From Thalassobacillus sp. CUG 92003 (GTDB taxonomy: Bacteria; Bacillota; Bacilli; Bacillales; Halobacillaceae): DNA of 64,000 nucleotides. Each line of letters opens with the position of its first letter. Position 1 is the first letter of the stretch. The notes beneath the pieces are model-generated. The model worked only from the letters and a program-made list of their open reading frames with translations, ran no database searches and had not been told where the DNA came from. The translations under genes were made by a program, and so were the position numbers. Positions 50,354 to 59,977 of this stretch are shown in pieces. Location: contig NZ_JABLSJ010000001.1 of the NCBI RefSeq assembly GCF_013618635.1, positions 248,001 to 312,000 of the forward strand. Reading direction: 5' to 3'.

Positions 50354-51523
50354 ATGACGCAGGAAGCTGTTATTGTATCAGCCGTCAGGACGCCAATCGG
50401 CAAGCAGGGTGGCACGTTGGCTACGATACCTGCTCATATTTTAGGGGCTGAGGTGATTAAAGAAACGGTGAAGCGGTCGCGCCTGGCAGCTGATGATATT
50501 GAGGATGTCATTTTTGGCAATGTGTTAAGCGGCGGTGGAAATATTGCCCGGTTTTCCGCTTTACAAACGGGGCTTTCCCTTCATATACCCGGGCTCACGG
50601 TCGATCGCCAATGCGGGTCCGGTTTAAACGCTGTGCATCTAGCTGCGCAGGCGATTCAGGCTGGCGATGGGGATGTATATGTGGCAGGCGGCACGGAGAG
50701 TATGAGCCGAGCGCCTTATTTGATGGATCGCCCGGAGAAAGCTTACAGTTCAACGCCGCCGACGTTAAGAAGGTCGCAATTGTCCCCGACTGACATCGGT
50801 AACCCACCAATGGGTATCACGGCGGAGAATCTTGTTGAACAATACGGAATCAGTCGCGAGGAACAAGATGAATTCGCGCTTCAAAGCCAGAAGCGAATGG
50901 GCCGGGCGATGGAAGAAGGCCGATTCAAGGATCAAATCGTCCCCTTACAAATATCGGTCAGAAAAAAGGAACCGATTGAATTTGACACGGACGAGCATCC
51001 GCGGCCGGGAACATCGCTAGAGGCGTTATCCCAATTACCTCCTGCCTTTCGCGAGGGTGGCACGGTGACAGCTGGAAGCAGCTCCGGATTGAATGATGCC
51101 GCCTCAGCTCTCACGTTGATGTCGCGGGACAAAGCGCAGGAAGCGGGGCTCTCCCCGATGGCGACTGTCAGAGCATGCAGCGTGGCTGGGGTTGATCCGA
51201 ATATCATGGGCATTGGACCCGTGCCTGCGACAAGACGCGTTCTCGAGAAAACAGGCTTACAACTGGAGGACATTGATCTTATCGAAATCAACGAGGCGTT
51301 TGCCGGGCAAGTTCTGGCATGCAACCGGGAGTTGAAGATGGATTTGAACAAAGTGAATGTAAACGGCGGAGCTATTGCCCATGGTCACCCTCTTGGTGCA
51401 ACGGGTGCGATTCTGGCGACAAAAGCCATCTATGAACTGCAGCGTTCGGGCGGCCGATACGCTCTCATCACGGCGTGCATCGGGGGCGGCCAAGGCATCG
51501 CCATGGTTCTGGAGCGAGGTTGA
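50354..51523 (+). CDS. Acetyl-CoA acyltransferase (thiolase)
   Basis: A 389-residue thiolase with all catalytic elements: acylated cysteine in DRQCGSGLNAVH, NEAFAGQVLAC, histidine in GGAIAHGHPLGATGA and the second cysteine in ITACIGGGQGIAM. It cleaves 3-oxoacyl-CoA with CoA, releasing acetyl-CoA. GTG-ATG are adjacent possible starts (50351 and 50354) behind AAAGGAG. It closes the first half of the island. Confidence 0.92.
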   Translation: MTQEAVIVSAVRTPIGKQGGTLATIPAHILGAEVIKETVKRSRLAADDIEDVIFGNVLSGGGNIARFSALQTGLSLHIPGLTVDRQCGSGLNAVHLAAQAIQAGDGDVYVAGGTESMSRAPYLMDRPEKAYSSTPPTLRRSQLSPTDIGNPPMGITAENLVEQYGISREEQDEFALQSQKRMGRAMEEGRFKDQIVPLQISVRKKEPIEFDTDEHPRPGTSLEALSQLPPAFREGGTVTAGSSSGLNDAASALTLMSRDKAQEAGLSPMATVRACSVAGVDPNIMGIGPVPATRRVLEKTGLQLEDIDLIEINEAFAGQVLACNRELKMDLNKVNVNGGAIAHGHPLGATGAILATKAIYELQRSGGRYALITACIGGGQGIAMVLERG

Positions 51524-51619
51524 AGTCGGAAGATTGCGAGAGTTTGGCTTGCTTGAGGGTTATCAATAGTGTGTAATGAGGGATGATACTTTTTGATTAT
51601 CTCTAGGAGGCTATGCCAT

Positions 51620-52183
51620 ATGAAACAGCAAATTATTAATACAAGCATCCATTTATTTGATAAAAAAGGCTTTACTGAAACATCCGTCCAGGAAATTGTT
51701 GATGCCCTCGGTGTGACCAAAGGCACATTTTATTATTATTTTACCAATAAGGAAGTTTTGCTGCGGGACATTCATCTTGAGTACATCGGCTATTTGCTAC
51801 AGGAACAGGAAGCGATTATGAACGATGAAACGAAAGATAGCAAAGCCAAACTGCACGATGTGATGTATCTGTTAATTCACAGCATTCATCAACGGCGAAA
51901 AAGCGCCCGGATTTTTTTCCGGGAAATGCGCAATCTGGGCGCGCAGTACTTGGAGCAGAGTATGGCACAACGGGATCTGTTTCGCAGAAATGTTCAGTCG
52001 ATTGTCGAAGAGGGCATGCGCAATGGGCAATTCAAGGCGGATTTGAATCCTGATATGATTACCCGCGGCATTCTCGGTGTGACGAACTGGAGTTATTACT
52101 GGTTCAACCCGGAAGGTGAGGTATCAGACAAAGAACTGACGAGCATGTATTTGGAGATGATCCTAAACGGCATCAATACGTGA
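51620..52183 (+). CDS. TetR-family transcriptional regulator
   Basis: A 187-residue protein with an N-terminal TetR helix-turn-helix (FTETSVQEIVDALGVTKGTF followed by YYYFTNKEVLLRDI) and an all-helical ligand domain. TAGGAGG precedes the ATG; a longer frame start at 51593 has no site. It is similar in layout to FadR-type regulators that respond to acyl-CoA. The double palindrome at 46628 is its best candidate operator. It separates the two halves of the island. Confidence 0.87.
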   Translation: MKQQIINTSIHLFDKKGFTETSVQEIVDALGVTKGTFYYYFTNKEVLLRDIHLEYIGYLLQEQEAIMNDETKDSKAKLHDVMYLLIHSIHQRRKSARIFFREMRNLGAQYLEQSMAQRDLFRRNVQSIVEEGMRNGQFKADLNPDMITRGILGVTNWSYYWFNPEGEVSDKELTSMYLEMILNGINT

Positions 52184-52219
52184 AGATCATGACGGGCGGC
52201 GGTCTGGAGGTGACACAGC

Positions 52220-52621
52220 ATGAATCATGAATGTGAGGTAAGGGTCAGGTTTTGTGAAACGGACTGCGCGGGCCATGTTAATAATACGAGCTATTTCATT
52301 TATTTAGAGGAGGCGCGTGGGAGGTTCTTTGAGGATATACTGCCGGATCAGACCGATACGGTAGGCCGGTTTATCATTGCGTCAGCTCAATGCGATTTCC
52401 TTAACCAGGCTTACTTTAAACAGCGGTTGAAAGTGGCGACATGGGTCTCGAAAATCGGCCATACAAGCATGCGTTTCAGTCATGAGATAACGTCTGAAGC
52501 AGGTGAACGTATTGCCAAAGGTGAAGCGACCATTGTCTGTTTCAGTTATGAAGCGCAGCAAAGTGAACCGATTCCGGCCGATCTGAGAATGATGTTAGAG
52601 GAACACCTGGTGACGCCGTAA
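52220..52621 (+). CDS. Acyl-CoA thioesterase, 4HBT/YbgC type
   Basis: A 133-residue hot-dog thioesterase: VRFCETDCAGHVNNTSYFIY (catalytic aspartate in the TDxxGHVNN motif) and LEEARGRFFEDIL. It hydrolyses acyl-CoA thioesters in the cytoplasm, possibly to relieve CoA trapping in this pathway. GGAGGTGAC precedes the ATG. Confidence 0.85.
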   Translation: MNHECEVRVRFCETDCAGHVNNTSYFIYLEEARGRFFEDILPDQTDTVGRFIIASAQCDFLNQAYFKQRLKVATWVSKIGHTSMRFSHEITSEAGERIAKGEATIVCFSYEAQQSEPIPADLRMMLEEHLVTP

Positions 52622-52650
52622 CGGAATCGGAAAAAAGGTGGTGTGAAAAG

Positions 52651-53436
52651 ATGAGTAAACGATTTAAAGAAACGATTGCCGTCATAACCGGCTCGGGCAG
52701 CGGAATCGGAGAAGCGACCACCCAGCAGTTGGCACGAGAAGGGGCACGCGTGATCCTGGTGGGCCGGACATTGTCCAAGCTGGAACGCGTAGCAGCAAGC
52801 ATCAATGAGCCATTGGATGAACCTGTGGCTACGTGCTTTACAGCGGATGTGACGAAGGAGGCGGATGTAAGCGAACTGGGCGCATTTATTGAGGAAACCT
52901 ACGGCGATGTGCATGTGCTCATCAACAATGCCGGGGCTTCTGGGCAGGCATCACTCCTGGATATGGAGGTAAGTGAATGGGACAGGGTCCAGGATACGAA
53001 TCTAAAAAGTGTCTTCTTAGTATCCAAGGTAATCGGGAAGCTGATCATCGCGGGCCGTGAACAAGAGAGCGAGGCGGCCCAAAACCGCGCCATTGTAAAT
53101 GTGGCATCATTGTCGGGTCATAAGGCGGGCGCGCAAATTCCGCATTACAGTTCGTCTAAAGCGGCCGTCATCAATTTGACCAAGTCGCTGGCATTGGAGT
53201 TTGCACAACATAACATTCGTGTTAATTCGGTGTCTCCTGGGTTTGCTGAAACGCCGTTGACCGAAGCGGGGTTAAAAAACAAACGGTTTGAGGAAGCGAT
53301 TCAACGTCACACCGCCTTGAATCGGGTCGGGCAGCCGAGTGAGGTCGCAGATGTCATCTCGTTCGCAGCTTCACAGGAAGCCTCATATATGACGGGTTCG
53401 GATTTACTGGTCGATGGCGGGTGGATGATTACGTAA
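52651..53436 (+). CDS. SDR-family dehydrogenase
   Basis: A 261-residue short-chain dehydrogenase: ITGSGSGIGEATTQQLAREG, NNAGASGQASLLDMEVSEW, Ser-Tyr-Lys in VNVASLSGHKAG ... HYSSSKAAVINLTKSL, and VSPGFAETPLTEAG. It is the third SDR of the island. AAAGGTGGTGTG precedes the ATG. The substrate is unknown. Confidence 0.87.
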   Translation: MSKRFKETIAVITGSGSGIGEATTQQLAREGARVILVGRTLSKLERVAASINEPLDEPVATCFTADVTKEADVSELGAFIEETYGDVHVLINNAGASGQASLLDMEVSEWDRVQDTNLKSVFLVSKVIGKLIIAGREQESEAAQNRAIVNVASLSGHKAGAQIPHYSSSKAAVINLTKSLALEFAQHNIRVNSVSPGFAETPLTEAGLKNKRFEEAIQRHTALNRVGQPSEVADVISFAASQEASYMTGSDLLVDGGWMIT

Positions 53437-53459
53437 TCTGGCTGTCTTTTTATTCAAAA

Positions 53460-53475
53460 ATGATAACGCTTACAT
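53460..53475. promoter_or_regulatory. Candidate CcpA (cre) site upstream of the acyl-CoA ligase
   Basis: TGATAACGCTTACA matches the catabolite-responsive element TGnAArCGnwwwCA with one mismatch. It lies 40-54 nt before the ligase start, in a promoter-sized gap. Glucose repression of this operon is therefore plausible, but one-mismatch hits are common. Confidence 0.4.
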
Positions 53476-53513
53476 TCGTTGGAGGCATTTTAATAGTGAA
53501 AGGAGAGATCGGC

Positions 53514-55187
53514 ATGCAAACGCGTCACTTTGAATTTTGGCCAAAGTTGACTACGTCTTTAACTGTGCCGGAAACCTCGCTCTACGACAATTTACGAGTG
53601 TCGGCGGAGCGTTATCCGGAGCATGAAGCGATCTATTTTTATGGAAATACGCTGACTTACCGGCAGCTGCGTGACGAAGTGGACACCCTCGCTGGTTTTC
53701 TCCAGCAGCAGCTCGGCGTCAGTAAGGGCGAAAAAATCCTGCTGTTTATGCAGAATTCACCACAGTTTGTCATCAGTTATTATGCGATATTGCGGGCCGG
53801 AGCTGTCGTTGTGCCCATCAACCCGATGCTGACGACCAATGAATTGGAGTTCTACGTGAAAGACTGTGCGATGCGCTATGGCATCATCGGTCAGGAGTAC
53901 GTGGAGGTCGTAGAACCGTTAATGGACACCACCACGTTGCAGCAGCTGGTCATTGCGGCTTACTCGGATTACAAAGGAAATGCCATGAGCGATCGACTGC
54001 CAAAAGAAGTGGGGGCTCCGCGTGAACCCTATAACCCGTCCTCTCTTATTTTATGGGAAGAAGCCATGCACACAGGAGCTGAGGTGCGTGATGTGCCGCG
54101 TTCAGCCGATGATTTGGCAGTGCTGCCTTATACGTCAGGAACGACAGGGCTGCCCAAAGGATGTATGCACACGAACCGGACGGTCCAGGCGAATACGGTC
54201 GGTGCTTATCATTGGGGACGGGCTACAGCAGATGCCAGAAGTCTGGGAACATTGCCGTTATTCCATGTCACCGGCATGGTGCACAGCATGCATACGCCCA
54301 TTTTCAGCGGCAGTACCATGGTGATCATGACGCGTTGGGACCGGGAAACAGCCCGGCAGCTCATTAAAGAACAACAGTGTACCCATTGGGTGACGATCAG
54401 TACGATGCTGATTGATTTCCTTGCGAAACCTGAAGTGAAAGCGGAAGATCTTACGTCGCTCATGGCTATTTCCGGTGGGGGCGCTGCTTTTCCGAAAGCG
54501 GTCGGCGAAAAATTGTACAACTTAACTGGCTTAGAGTTTGTGGAAGGCTACGGGCTAAGTGAAACGATCGCGCAAACGCATCAAAATCCGCCTGATCGGC
54601 CGAAATTGCAATGCCTGGGCGTCCCTGCTTTTGATGTGGATGCTCGTATTATTGACCCGGCTACCCAGGAAGAGGTCGCGGTCGGTGACATAGGTGAAAT
54701 TGTTGTGAACGGGCCGCAAGTCATGGTGGGGTACTACAACCGGGAGGAAGAAAACCAGCAAGCATTCATCGATCGAGACGGCCAGTCCTTTTTCCGGACA
54801 GGTGACATGGCTTATCGCGATGAGGAAGGGTATTTCTTCATGGTCGATCGTGTCAAGCGGATGATCAATGCCTCAGGATATAATGTCTGGCCGGCAGAAG
54901 TAGAATCATTCTTATATCATCATGAAGCTGTCGAACAGGCTTGTGTCGTCGGCGTACCTGATCCGCGTAAAGGAGAAAACATTAAGGCTTTCGTCATTTT
55001 GAAAGAAGCGTTTGAAGGAACGGTCACCGAGGCGGAGATTATTGCATGGGCGAAAGAAAATATGGCCGCTTATAAATACCCGAGGATTGTCGAGTTCAGA
55101 AAAACGTTTCCGATCACGAGCAGCGGCAAAATTCTTTGGCGCCAACTGCAAGAAGAGGAAAAGCAAAAGGCTGAAAACGAGTTGTAA
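53514..55187 (+). CDS. AMP-forming acyl-CoA ligase
   Basis: A 557-residue adenylate-forming enzyme: P-loop YTSGTTGLPKGCMHTN, YGLSETIAQTHQ, the hinge and C-terminal GYFFMVDRVKRMINASGYNV, and the catalytic lysine in SSGKILWRQL. It activates a free carboxylic acid to its CoA thioester with ATP. The ATG at 53514 has AAGGAG upstream; the open frame extends further, overlapping the SDR gene, but that extension is unlike the family. The transporter genes follow 56 nt on, so uptake and activation are coupled. Confidence 0.9.
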   Translation: MQTRHFEFWPKLTTSLTVPETSLYDNLRVSAERYPEHEAIYFYGNTLTYRQLRDEVDTLAGFLQQQLGVSKGEKILLFMQNSPQFVISYYAILRAGAVVVPINPMLTTNELEFYVKDCAMRYGIIGQEYVEVVEPLMDTTTLQQLVIAAYSDYKGNAMSDRLPKEVGAPREPYNPSSLILWEEAMHTGAEVRDVPRSADDLAVLPYTSGTTGLPKGCMHTNRTVQANTVGAYHWGRATADARSLGTLPLFHVTGMVHSMHTPIFSGSTMVIMTRWDRETARQLIKEQQCTHWVTISTMLIDFLAKPEVKAEDLTSLMAISGGGAAFPKAVGEKLYNLTGLEFVEGYGLSETIAQTHQNPPDRPKLQCLGVPAFDVDARIIDPATQEEVAVGDIGEIVVNGPQVMVGYYNREEENQQAFIDRDGQSFFRTGDMAYRDEEGYFFMVDRVKRMINASGYNVWPAEVESFLYHHEAVEQACVVGVPDPRKGENIKAFVILKEAFEGTVTEAEIIAWAKENMAAYKYPRIVEFRKTFPITSSGKILWRQLQEEEKQKAENEL

Positions 55188-55243
55188 GCAAACAGTAGCT
55201 TCAGGCTATCGCGCTTGATTATCAAAGCTAAAGGGGAAGTTCA

Positions 55244-56107
55244 ATGGATATTCTCACGCAACAACTTTTTAATGGGTTGACGATCGGAAGTGTGTACAGT
55301 CTTGTCGCCCTGGGCTTAACACTCGTCTATGGCATCTTGCACATTCCTAACTTCGCGCACGGGGCGTTGTACATGTTAGGGGCTTATATCACATTAACAA
55401 CGATGCTTTTATGGGGGTTCAACTATTGGGTAGCGATTGCCATATCGGTACTTGTCGTGGGGCTGCTGGGCGTTTTGATGGATCGGCTTGTGTTCCATCA
55501 ACTCCGCAACGCGCCGCCGATCCACGACAAAATTGCAGCCATTGGCATCTTATTATTTCTTGAAGCATTGGCTCAATTGATTTGGGGAGCCGATTACCGC
55601 TCCATGTCAACGCCTTACGGAGAAGTCATCAACATGTTCGGGTTAACGGTGACGATGCAGCGGGTGCTCATTAATGTCGGTGCCATTGCGGTCATGATTC
55701 TGCTGTTTGTGTTTTTGAAAAAGACCTATATCGGCGCGACGATCATTGCGATGGCTCAGAATCGTGAAGGCGCTCATCTGGTCGGGATCAACACGAACAA
55801 AGTCGCCATGCTCACCTTTATGCTCTCCGGTGGATTAGCAGCGTTTGCGGCTTCGCTATCAGCTCCGATCAATCTCGTGTTCCCTGGAATGGGGCACCTG
55901 GTCATATTAAAAGCGTTTGTCATCATCATTCTCGGTGGCATGGGGAGCATCCCCGGCGCTATCGTAGGCGGCTATATTCTTGGTTTCAGCGAAAGTCTCG
56001 GCGCCACTTATCTGTCCAATGATTATAAAGATATCATCGCGTTCTTACTGCTCGTCATCATTTTATCCTTCAAGCCAAAAGGTCTGTTTTCCAGGGAGGG
56101 ATTCTAA
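55244..56107 (+). CDS. livH: Branched-chain amino acid-type ABC permease (LivH)
   Basis: A 287-residue permease with about eight helices and Liv motifs GLTIGSVYSLVALGLTLVYG, HGALYMLGAYI and AMAQNREGAHLVGINTNKVA. It overlaps the next gene by 1 nt. In this context the system probably imports the carboxylic acid degraded by the island rather than an amino acid. AAAGGGGAAG precedes the ATG. Confidence 0.9.
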   Translation: MDILTQQLFNGLTIGSVYSLVALGLTLVYGILHIPNFAHGALYMLGAYITLTTMLLWGFNYWVAIAISVLVVGLLGVLMDRLVFHQLRNAPPIHDKIAAIGILLFLEALAQLIWGADYRSMSTPYGEVINMFGLTVTMQRVLINVGAIAVMILLFVFLKKTYIGATIIAMAQNREGAHLVGINTNKVAMLTFMLSGGLAAFAASLSAPINLVFPGMGHLVILKAFVIIILGGMGSIPGAIVGGYILGFSESLGATYLSNDYKDIIAFLLLVIILSFKPKGLFSREGF

Positions 56108-57147
56108 TGGCAGCACTGCTCAGAAAAAGGGTGTTCATCATCGGCTTAATTGGTCTGGCGGTGCTTTTCCCCTTGATTATTCAAAATGAGTATTTCCTCC
56201 ACGTGTTGACGCTGGCCTTCATTTGGATGATTGCGGTTTATGGGTTGAATCTGCTTGCGGGTTACACAGGTTACCTGTCGCTTGCGCATGCTGGTTTTTT
56301 TGCCATCGGCGCTTATGCGTTAGGTTTGTTGACGGTCAAAGCAGGCATGAATTATTGGATCGCTTTAGTGCTGGCTTGTCTCATTACCAGCGGCATCGGC
56401 TTTTTGGTAGGGCTGGTCGCATTGAGAACGCGGGAACACTTTTTTGCTATTTACACGCTATGTGTCGGTTATATTATTTATCTCGTTATCGACAAATGGG
56501 ATAGTCTGACCGGCGGAGTTCGGGGGTTGATCGGCATTCCGGCCCCAGCCAATATCGGACCGGTATCCTTCGAGAATCCACTCTCTCAATATTATTTCAT
56601 CTTAGCCTTTCTATTGCTCACCATTCTTGTCATGTACCGCATTGTCCATTCGCTTACCGGACGGACTTTTATGGCGATACGGAATAGTGAAGAATTAGCG
56701 CAGACCCTCGGCATTTCTACCATGAAAAACAAACTGCTCGTGTTTGTCCTATCGACCTTTTTTGCTGGTCTAGCCGGGGCTTTATACGCCTCGTTCATTC
56801 GTTTTATCGGTCCGGATATCGGTTACATCACCATCATTTTTGACTTGCTCACTTATTTGCTTGTGGGAGGAATCGGCACGCTGGCAGGACCAGTCGTCGG
56901 CACGTTTCTCGTCGTGTGGGTCTCCCAGTCGCTGCAATTTTTGCAGGATTACCGGATGCTTATTTTCGGTCCCCTGTTAACCTTGCTGATCATTTTCTAC
57001 CCGCGGGGGATTGTCGGCGCTTTTTATGAATGGAAAATGAAGCGCACGGGGAAAAAGCGGCGGCAAGCTCGACCTGACCGGCGAAAACCCGAACCCACGT
57101 ATGCCGCGACGCAAACAAGTTCTGAGAAAAAGGTGAAGGAGGGGTGA
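56107..57147 (+). CDS. livM: Branched-chain amino acid-type ABC permease (LivM)
   Basis: A 346-residue permease with about ten helices. NLLAGYTGYLSLAHAGFFAI, GVRGLIGIPAPA, FMAIRNSEELAQTLGISTMK and GGIGTLAGPVVGTF are characteristic of LivM. A long basic C-terminal tail (KKRRQARPDRRKPE) is cytoplasmic. It is the partner of the upstream permease, with the two ATPases following directly. Confidence 0.9.
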   Translation: MAALLRKRVFIIGLIGLAVLFPLIIQNEYFLHVLTLAFIWMIAVYGLNLLAGYTGYLSLAHAGFFAIGAYALGLLTVKAGMNYWIALVLACLITSGIGFLVGLVALRTREHFFAIYTLCVGYIIYLVIDKWDSLTGGVRGLIGIPAPANIGPVSFENPLSQYYFILAFLLLTILVMYRIVHSLTGRTFMAIRNSEELAQTLGISTMKNKLLVFVLSTFFAGLAGALYASFIRFIGPDIGYITIIFDLLTYLLVGGIGTLAGPVVGTFLVVWVSQSLQFLQDYRMLIFGPLLTLLIIFYPRGIVGAFYEWKMKRTGKKRRQARPDRRKPEPTYAATQTSSEKKVKEG

Positions 57148-57148
57148 C

Positions 57149-57913
57149 ATGCTCATTGAAACGCGAAATTTAACGAAGCAGTTCGGCGGACTAGTGGCTG
57201 TGAATGACGTCGATTTCACCATCGAGAAAGGTAAAATCAACGCGATTATCGGGCCGAATGGAGCGGGTAAATCTACGTTTTTTAACCTGGTCAGCGGCAC
57301 GCACGCGCCTAGTTCAGGGAAGGTCTTTTACAAAGGAGAGGATATTACGCGCTTGCCGTCCAATAAAATAGCGAAACTCGGCGTGGCAAGAACGTTTCAA
57401 ACGACTCATCTGTTCGAGCAGTCCACTGTCCTTGATAACGTCATTGTCGGGCATCGGCTGCGGACTTCATCTCATTTGTTCGATGCGATTTTTCGGACTA
57501 AAACGTATAAAGCAGACGAACAACAATGCCGTGAGAAAGCAGCGGATGTGCTGGAGTTCGTCGGTCTCACCCATGTGATGCATCAATCAGCTGCCAGTAT
57601 TACCCAGGAAGAAAAGAAGCGCGTCGCCTTCGCACTTGCCTTAGCGACGGAACCTGAAGTCGTCTTTCTTGATGAGCCCGCTGCCGGTATTAATCCGGAT
57701 GAAACCGAAGGCCTGATCGATTTAATCAACAACATGATAAAGCGGGGCATCACGGTCTGTTTGATTGAACACAAGATGCAAATGATCATGAAGCTTGCTG
57801 ATAAAATCATGGTCCTGAATTATGGAGAAAAAATTGCGGAAGGCACCGCGGAAGAGATCATGAACAATGAGGCCGTCATCGCTGCCTATTTAGGAGGGGA
57901 TGCGAGTGCTTAA
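57149..57913 (+). CDS. livG: ABC transporter ATPase (LivG)
   Basis: A 254-residue ATPase: Walker A GPNGAGKST, LivG-type VARTFQTTHLFEQSTVLDNV, Walker B VVFLDEPAAGIN, switch EHKM. The signature region reads ITQEEKKRVAFALALAT, so the usual LSxGQ is replaced by ITQEE, a variation worth noting. GGAGGGGTGAC precedes the ATG. It overlaps livF by 14 nt. Confidence 0.9.
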   Translation: MLIETRNLTKQFGGLVAVNDVDFTIEKGKINAIIGPNGAGKSTFFNLVSGTHAPSSGKVFYKGEDITRLPSNKIAKLGVARTFQTTHLFEQSTVLDNVIVGHRLRTSSHLFDAIFRTKTYKADEQQCREKAADVLEFVGLTHVMHQSAASITQEEKKRVAFALALATEPEVVFLDEPAAGINPDETEGLIDLINNMIKRGITVCLIEHKMQMIMKLADKIMVLNYGEKIAEGTAEEIMNNEAVIAAYLGGDASA

Positions 57914-58613
57914 GCTATCTGGTTTAACCGTCACATACGGAAGTTTTGCTGCGATTGAAGACGTAACGATCGACGTGGCAGAAGGGGAGTTGGTCGTATT
58001 ATTAGGGTCGAACGGTGCCGGTAAAAGCTCAACGTTCCGCGCGATCAGCGGTCTGGAAAAGCCGAGCGCCGGCGGGATTACGTTTGACGGGAAAAACATA
58101 GCTGGCCAATCACCGGAACGCATCGTGAAGTCAGGCGTCGTCCAGTGTGCTGAAGACCGCAAGCTATTTCCGCAAATGACCGTCCATGAAAATTTGATTA
58201 TGGGAGCCTATGTGCACCGAAAAAAGAAAAAGGAAATCAGACAGGCGCTTGAGAATGTGCACGCGTTATTTCCGATGCTGCAGGAGAAAAAAGACCATGC
58301 TGCGGGATCGTTAAGCGGCGGCCAGCAGCAAATGCTCGCGATTGGCCGTGCGCTAATGTCCCGGCCGAAATTACTGCTGCTAGATGAGCCGTCAATCGGA
58401 TTAGCTCCCTTAATCGTTGAGCAAATGTTCGAGGTCATCCACCAGATCAATCAAGAAGGCACGACTGTTCTGCTCGCCGAACAGAATGCCAATGCGGCTT
58501 TGAAAATCGCCGATCGTGGATATGTATTTGAAAGCGGTTCTATTGTTGTTCAAGGCACGTCAGAAGAGCTGTTCACCAACGATGCTGTACGCAAAGCTTA
58601 CATCGGGGCTTGA
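57900..58613 (+). CDS. livF: ABC transporter ATPase (LivF)
   Basis: A 237-residue ATPase: Walker A GSNGAGKSS, signature SLSGGQQQMLAIGRALMSRP, Walker B LLLLDEPSIGLAPLIV, and EQNANAALKIADRGYVFESG. It is the second ATPase of the Liv-type importer. It starts within the end of livG behind AGGAGGGG. The binding-protein gene follows 54 nt on. Confidence 0.92.
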   Translation: MRVLKLSGLTVTYGSFAAIEDVTIDVAEGELVVLLGSNGAGKSSTFRAISGLEKPSAGGITFDGKNIAGQSPERIVKSGVVQCAEDRKLFPQMTVHENLIMGAYVHRKKKKEIRQALENVHALFPMLQEKKDHAAGSLSGGQQQMLAIGRALMSRPKLLLLDEPSIGLAPLIVEQMFEVIHQINQEGTTVLLAEQNANAALKIADRGYVFESGSIVVQGTSEELFTNDAVRKAYIGA

Positions 58614-58667
58614 AATCACACAACTCATAGGGTCACCTGAAAAAACCATTAAAGAGGAGGAAATGAG

Positions 58668-59891
58668 ATGAGTAAGTTACGTTTAGTACTGTTCGTGATG
58701 ATGGTCTCGTTTGTGTTCGTATTGGCCGGGTGTATTGAAAATACGTCCAACCCTGATGCAGGTGAAGGTGAAGCAGAAGCTGAAACACAAGAAGCTGATA
58801 CAGAAGAGGGCGAGAAAGTCGTCAACATTGGCTATAGTGGTCCATTAAGCGGGGCAGCCGCCTATTATGGTGAACGGACGTTGAACGGGGTCAAAATGGC
58901 CGTGGAAGAAATCAACACCAACGGCGGTTTCGAAGTTGACGGCCAAACGTATAAAATCGAGCTCAATTCGCTGGATGATAAATATTTGCCGAATGAAACA
59001 GCCGCCAATGCGAAACGCTTGCTGCAAGAAAATGACACGCCGATTATTTTCACGCCTCACAGCGGCGGCGTTAAAGCCATGCAAGTGTTTAATGAAAAGG
59101 AAAAATTCATCATTGGGGCTTATACGAGTGAGCCGGGTGTTACAGCTGAAGGCAATGAATTGACCGTGAGAATCCCTCCGCGTTATGACGGCTACATGGA
59201 CCCATTCACCACTTATGCCATGGAGAATTTCGGGAAGAAAATTGCCGCGATACCTACAGCGTCCCAGTACGGCAAGGATTGGACCGACATGTTGATGCCG
59301 CATTGGGAAGAGGCAGGTGGCGAGGTCGTGTATAATTCGTCAGTCGACTTTTCCAAGGATACCGATTTCTTTACCATGGTTACGAATGCACTCGAGAACG
59401 ATCCTGACGTCATGTTTATCGGAGGTCCGTCTGAGCCGACTGCCAAATTAGCAGAACAAGCTAGAAAGTTGGGATTTGAAGGTGGATTCATCATCATGGA
59501 CCAGGCGAAGCTTGATGAAATGAAGAGTGTGACCGGAACGTATGAAACCTTCGAAGGAGCCGTCGGCGTGCTGCCTTTAGTGGATGCCGAATACCCGGGC
59601 ACCGATCAATTTGTGGAAAAGTACCGACAGAAGTTCGATGAAGACCCTGGATCTGAAGCCGGGTTCAACTATATTGCCACCCATATTTTTAAGGAAGCCA
59701 TGATTGCTGCGGGCACCGTAGACGATGCAGAGGCGATCCGAGAGCATATGCAGGCCGGTATTGAGGCACTGCCGGAAGACAAACAAGTCTATACAGTGTC
59801 GAAAATTGAAGAAGATGGCGGGTTTGTGACCGGTTTAAGTGTTGCCGCTGTTGAAAATGGCGAAATCAAATCGATCGAGGTGGATCAGTAA
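58668..59891 (+). CDS. Liv-type substrate-binding lipoprotein
   Basis: A 407-residue family 6 binding protein with signal peptide and lipobox VLAGC, then an acidic linker (EGEAEAETQEADTEEGEK) typical of salt-adapted secreted proteins. IGYSGPLSGAAAYYGERTLN is the usual start of the fold. It captures the substrate outside the membrane for LivHMGF. AAAGAGGAGG precedes the ATG. Ligand identity would reveal what the island degrades; a carboxylic acid is likely. Confidence 0.9.
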   Translation: MSKLRLVLFVMMVSFVFVLAGCIENTSNPDAGEGEAEAETQEADTEEGEKVVNIGYSGPLSGAAAYYGERTLNGVKMAVEEINTNGGFEVDGQTYKIELNSLDDKYLPNETAANAKRLLQENDTPIIFTPHSGGVKAMQVFNEKEKFIIGAYTSEPGVTAEGNELTVRIPPRYDGYMDPFTTYAMENFGKKIAAIPTASQYGKDWTDMLMPHWEEAGGEVVYNSSVDFSKDTDFFTMVTNALENDPDVMFIGGPSEPTAKLAEQARKLGFEGGFIIMDQAKLDEMKSVTGTYETFEGAVGVLPLVDAEYPGTDQFVEKYRQKFDEDPGSEAGFNYIATHIFKEAMIAAGTVDDAEAIREHMQAGIEALPEDKQVYTVSKIEEDGGFVTGLSVAAVENGEIKSIEVDQ

Positions 59892-59912
59892 CGATTACCC
59901 AGGAAATAAGAC

Positions 59913-59950
59913 AAAAGCCAGCTAAATTATGAAATGGAGCTGGCTTTTCT
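59913..59950 (+). terminator. Intrinsic terminator after the binding-protein gene
   Basis: AAAAGCCAGCT (59913-59923) pairs perfectly with AGCTGGCTTTT (59938-59948). Confidence 0.8.
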
Positions 59951-59977
59951 TGTTGAACGATATCAAGAGGAGGTCGT

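Noticed and set aside
53421-53513. N-terminal extension of the acyl-CoA ligase overlapping the SDR gene
   Set aside because: The extension is unlike ligase N-termini, and the ATG at 53514 has an AAGGAG site at proper distance.
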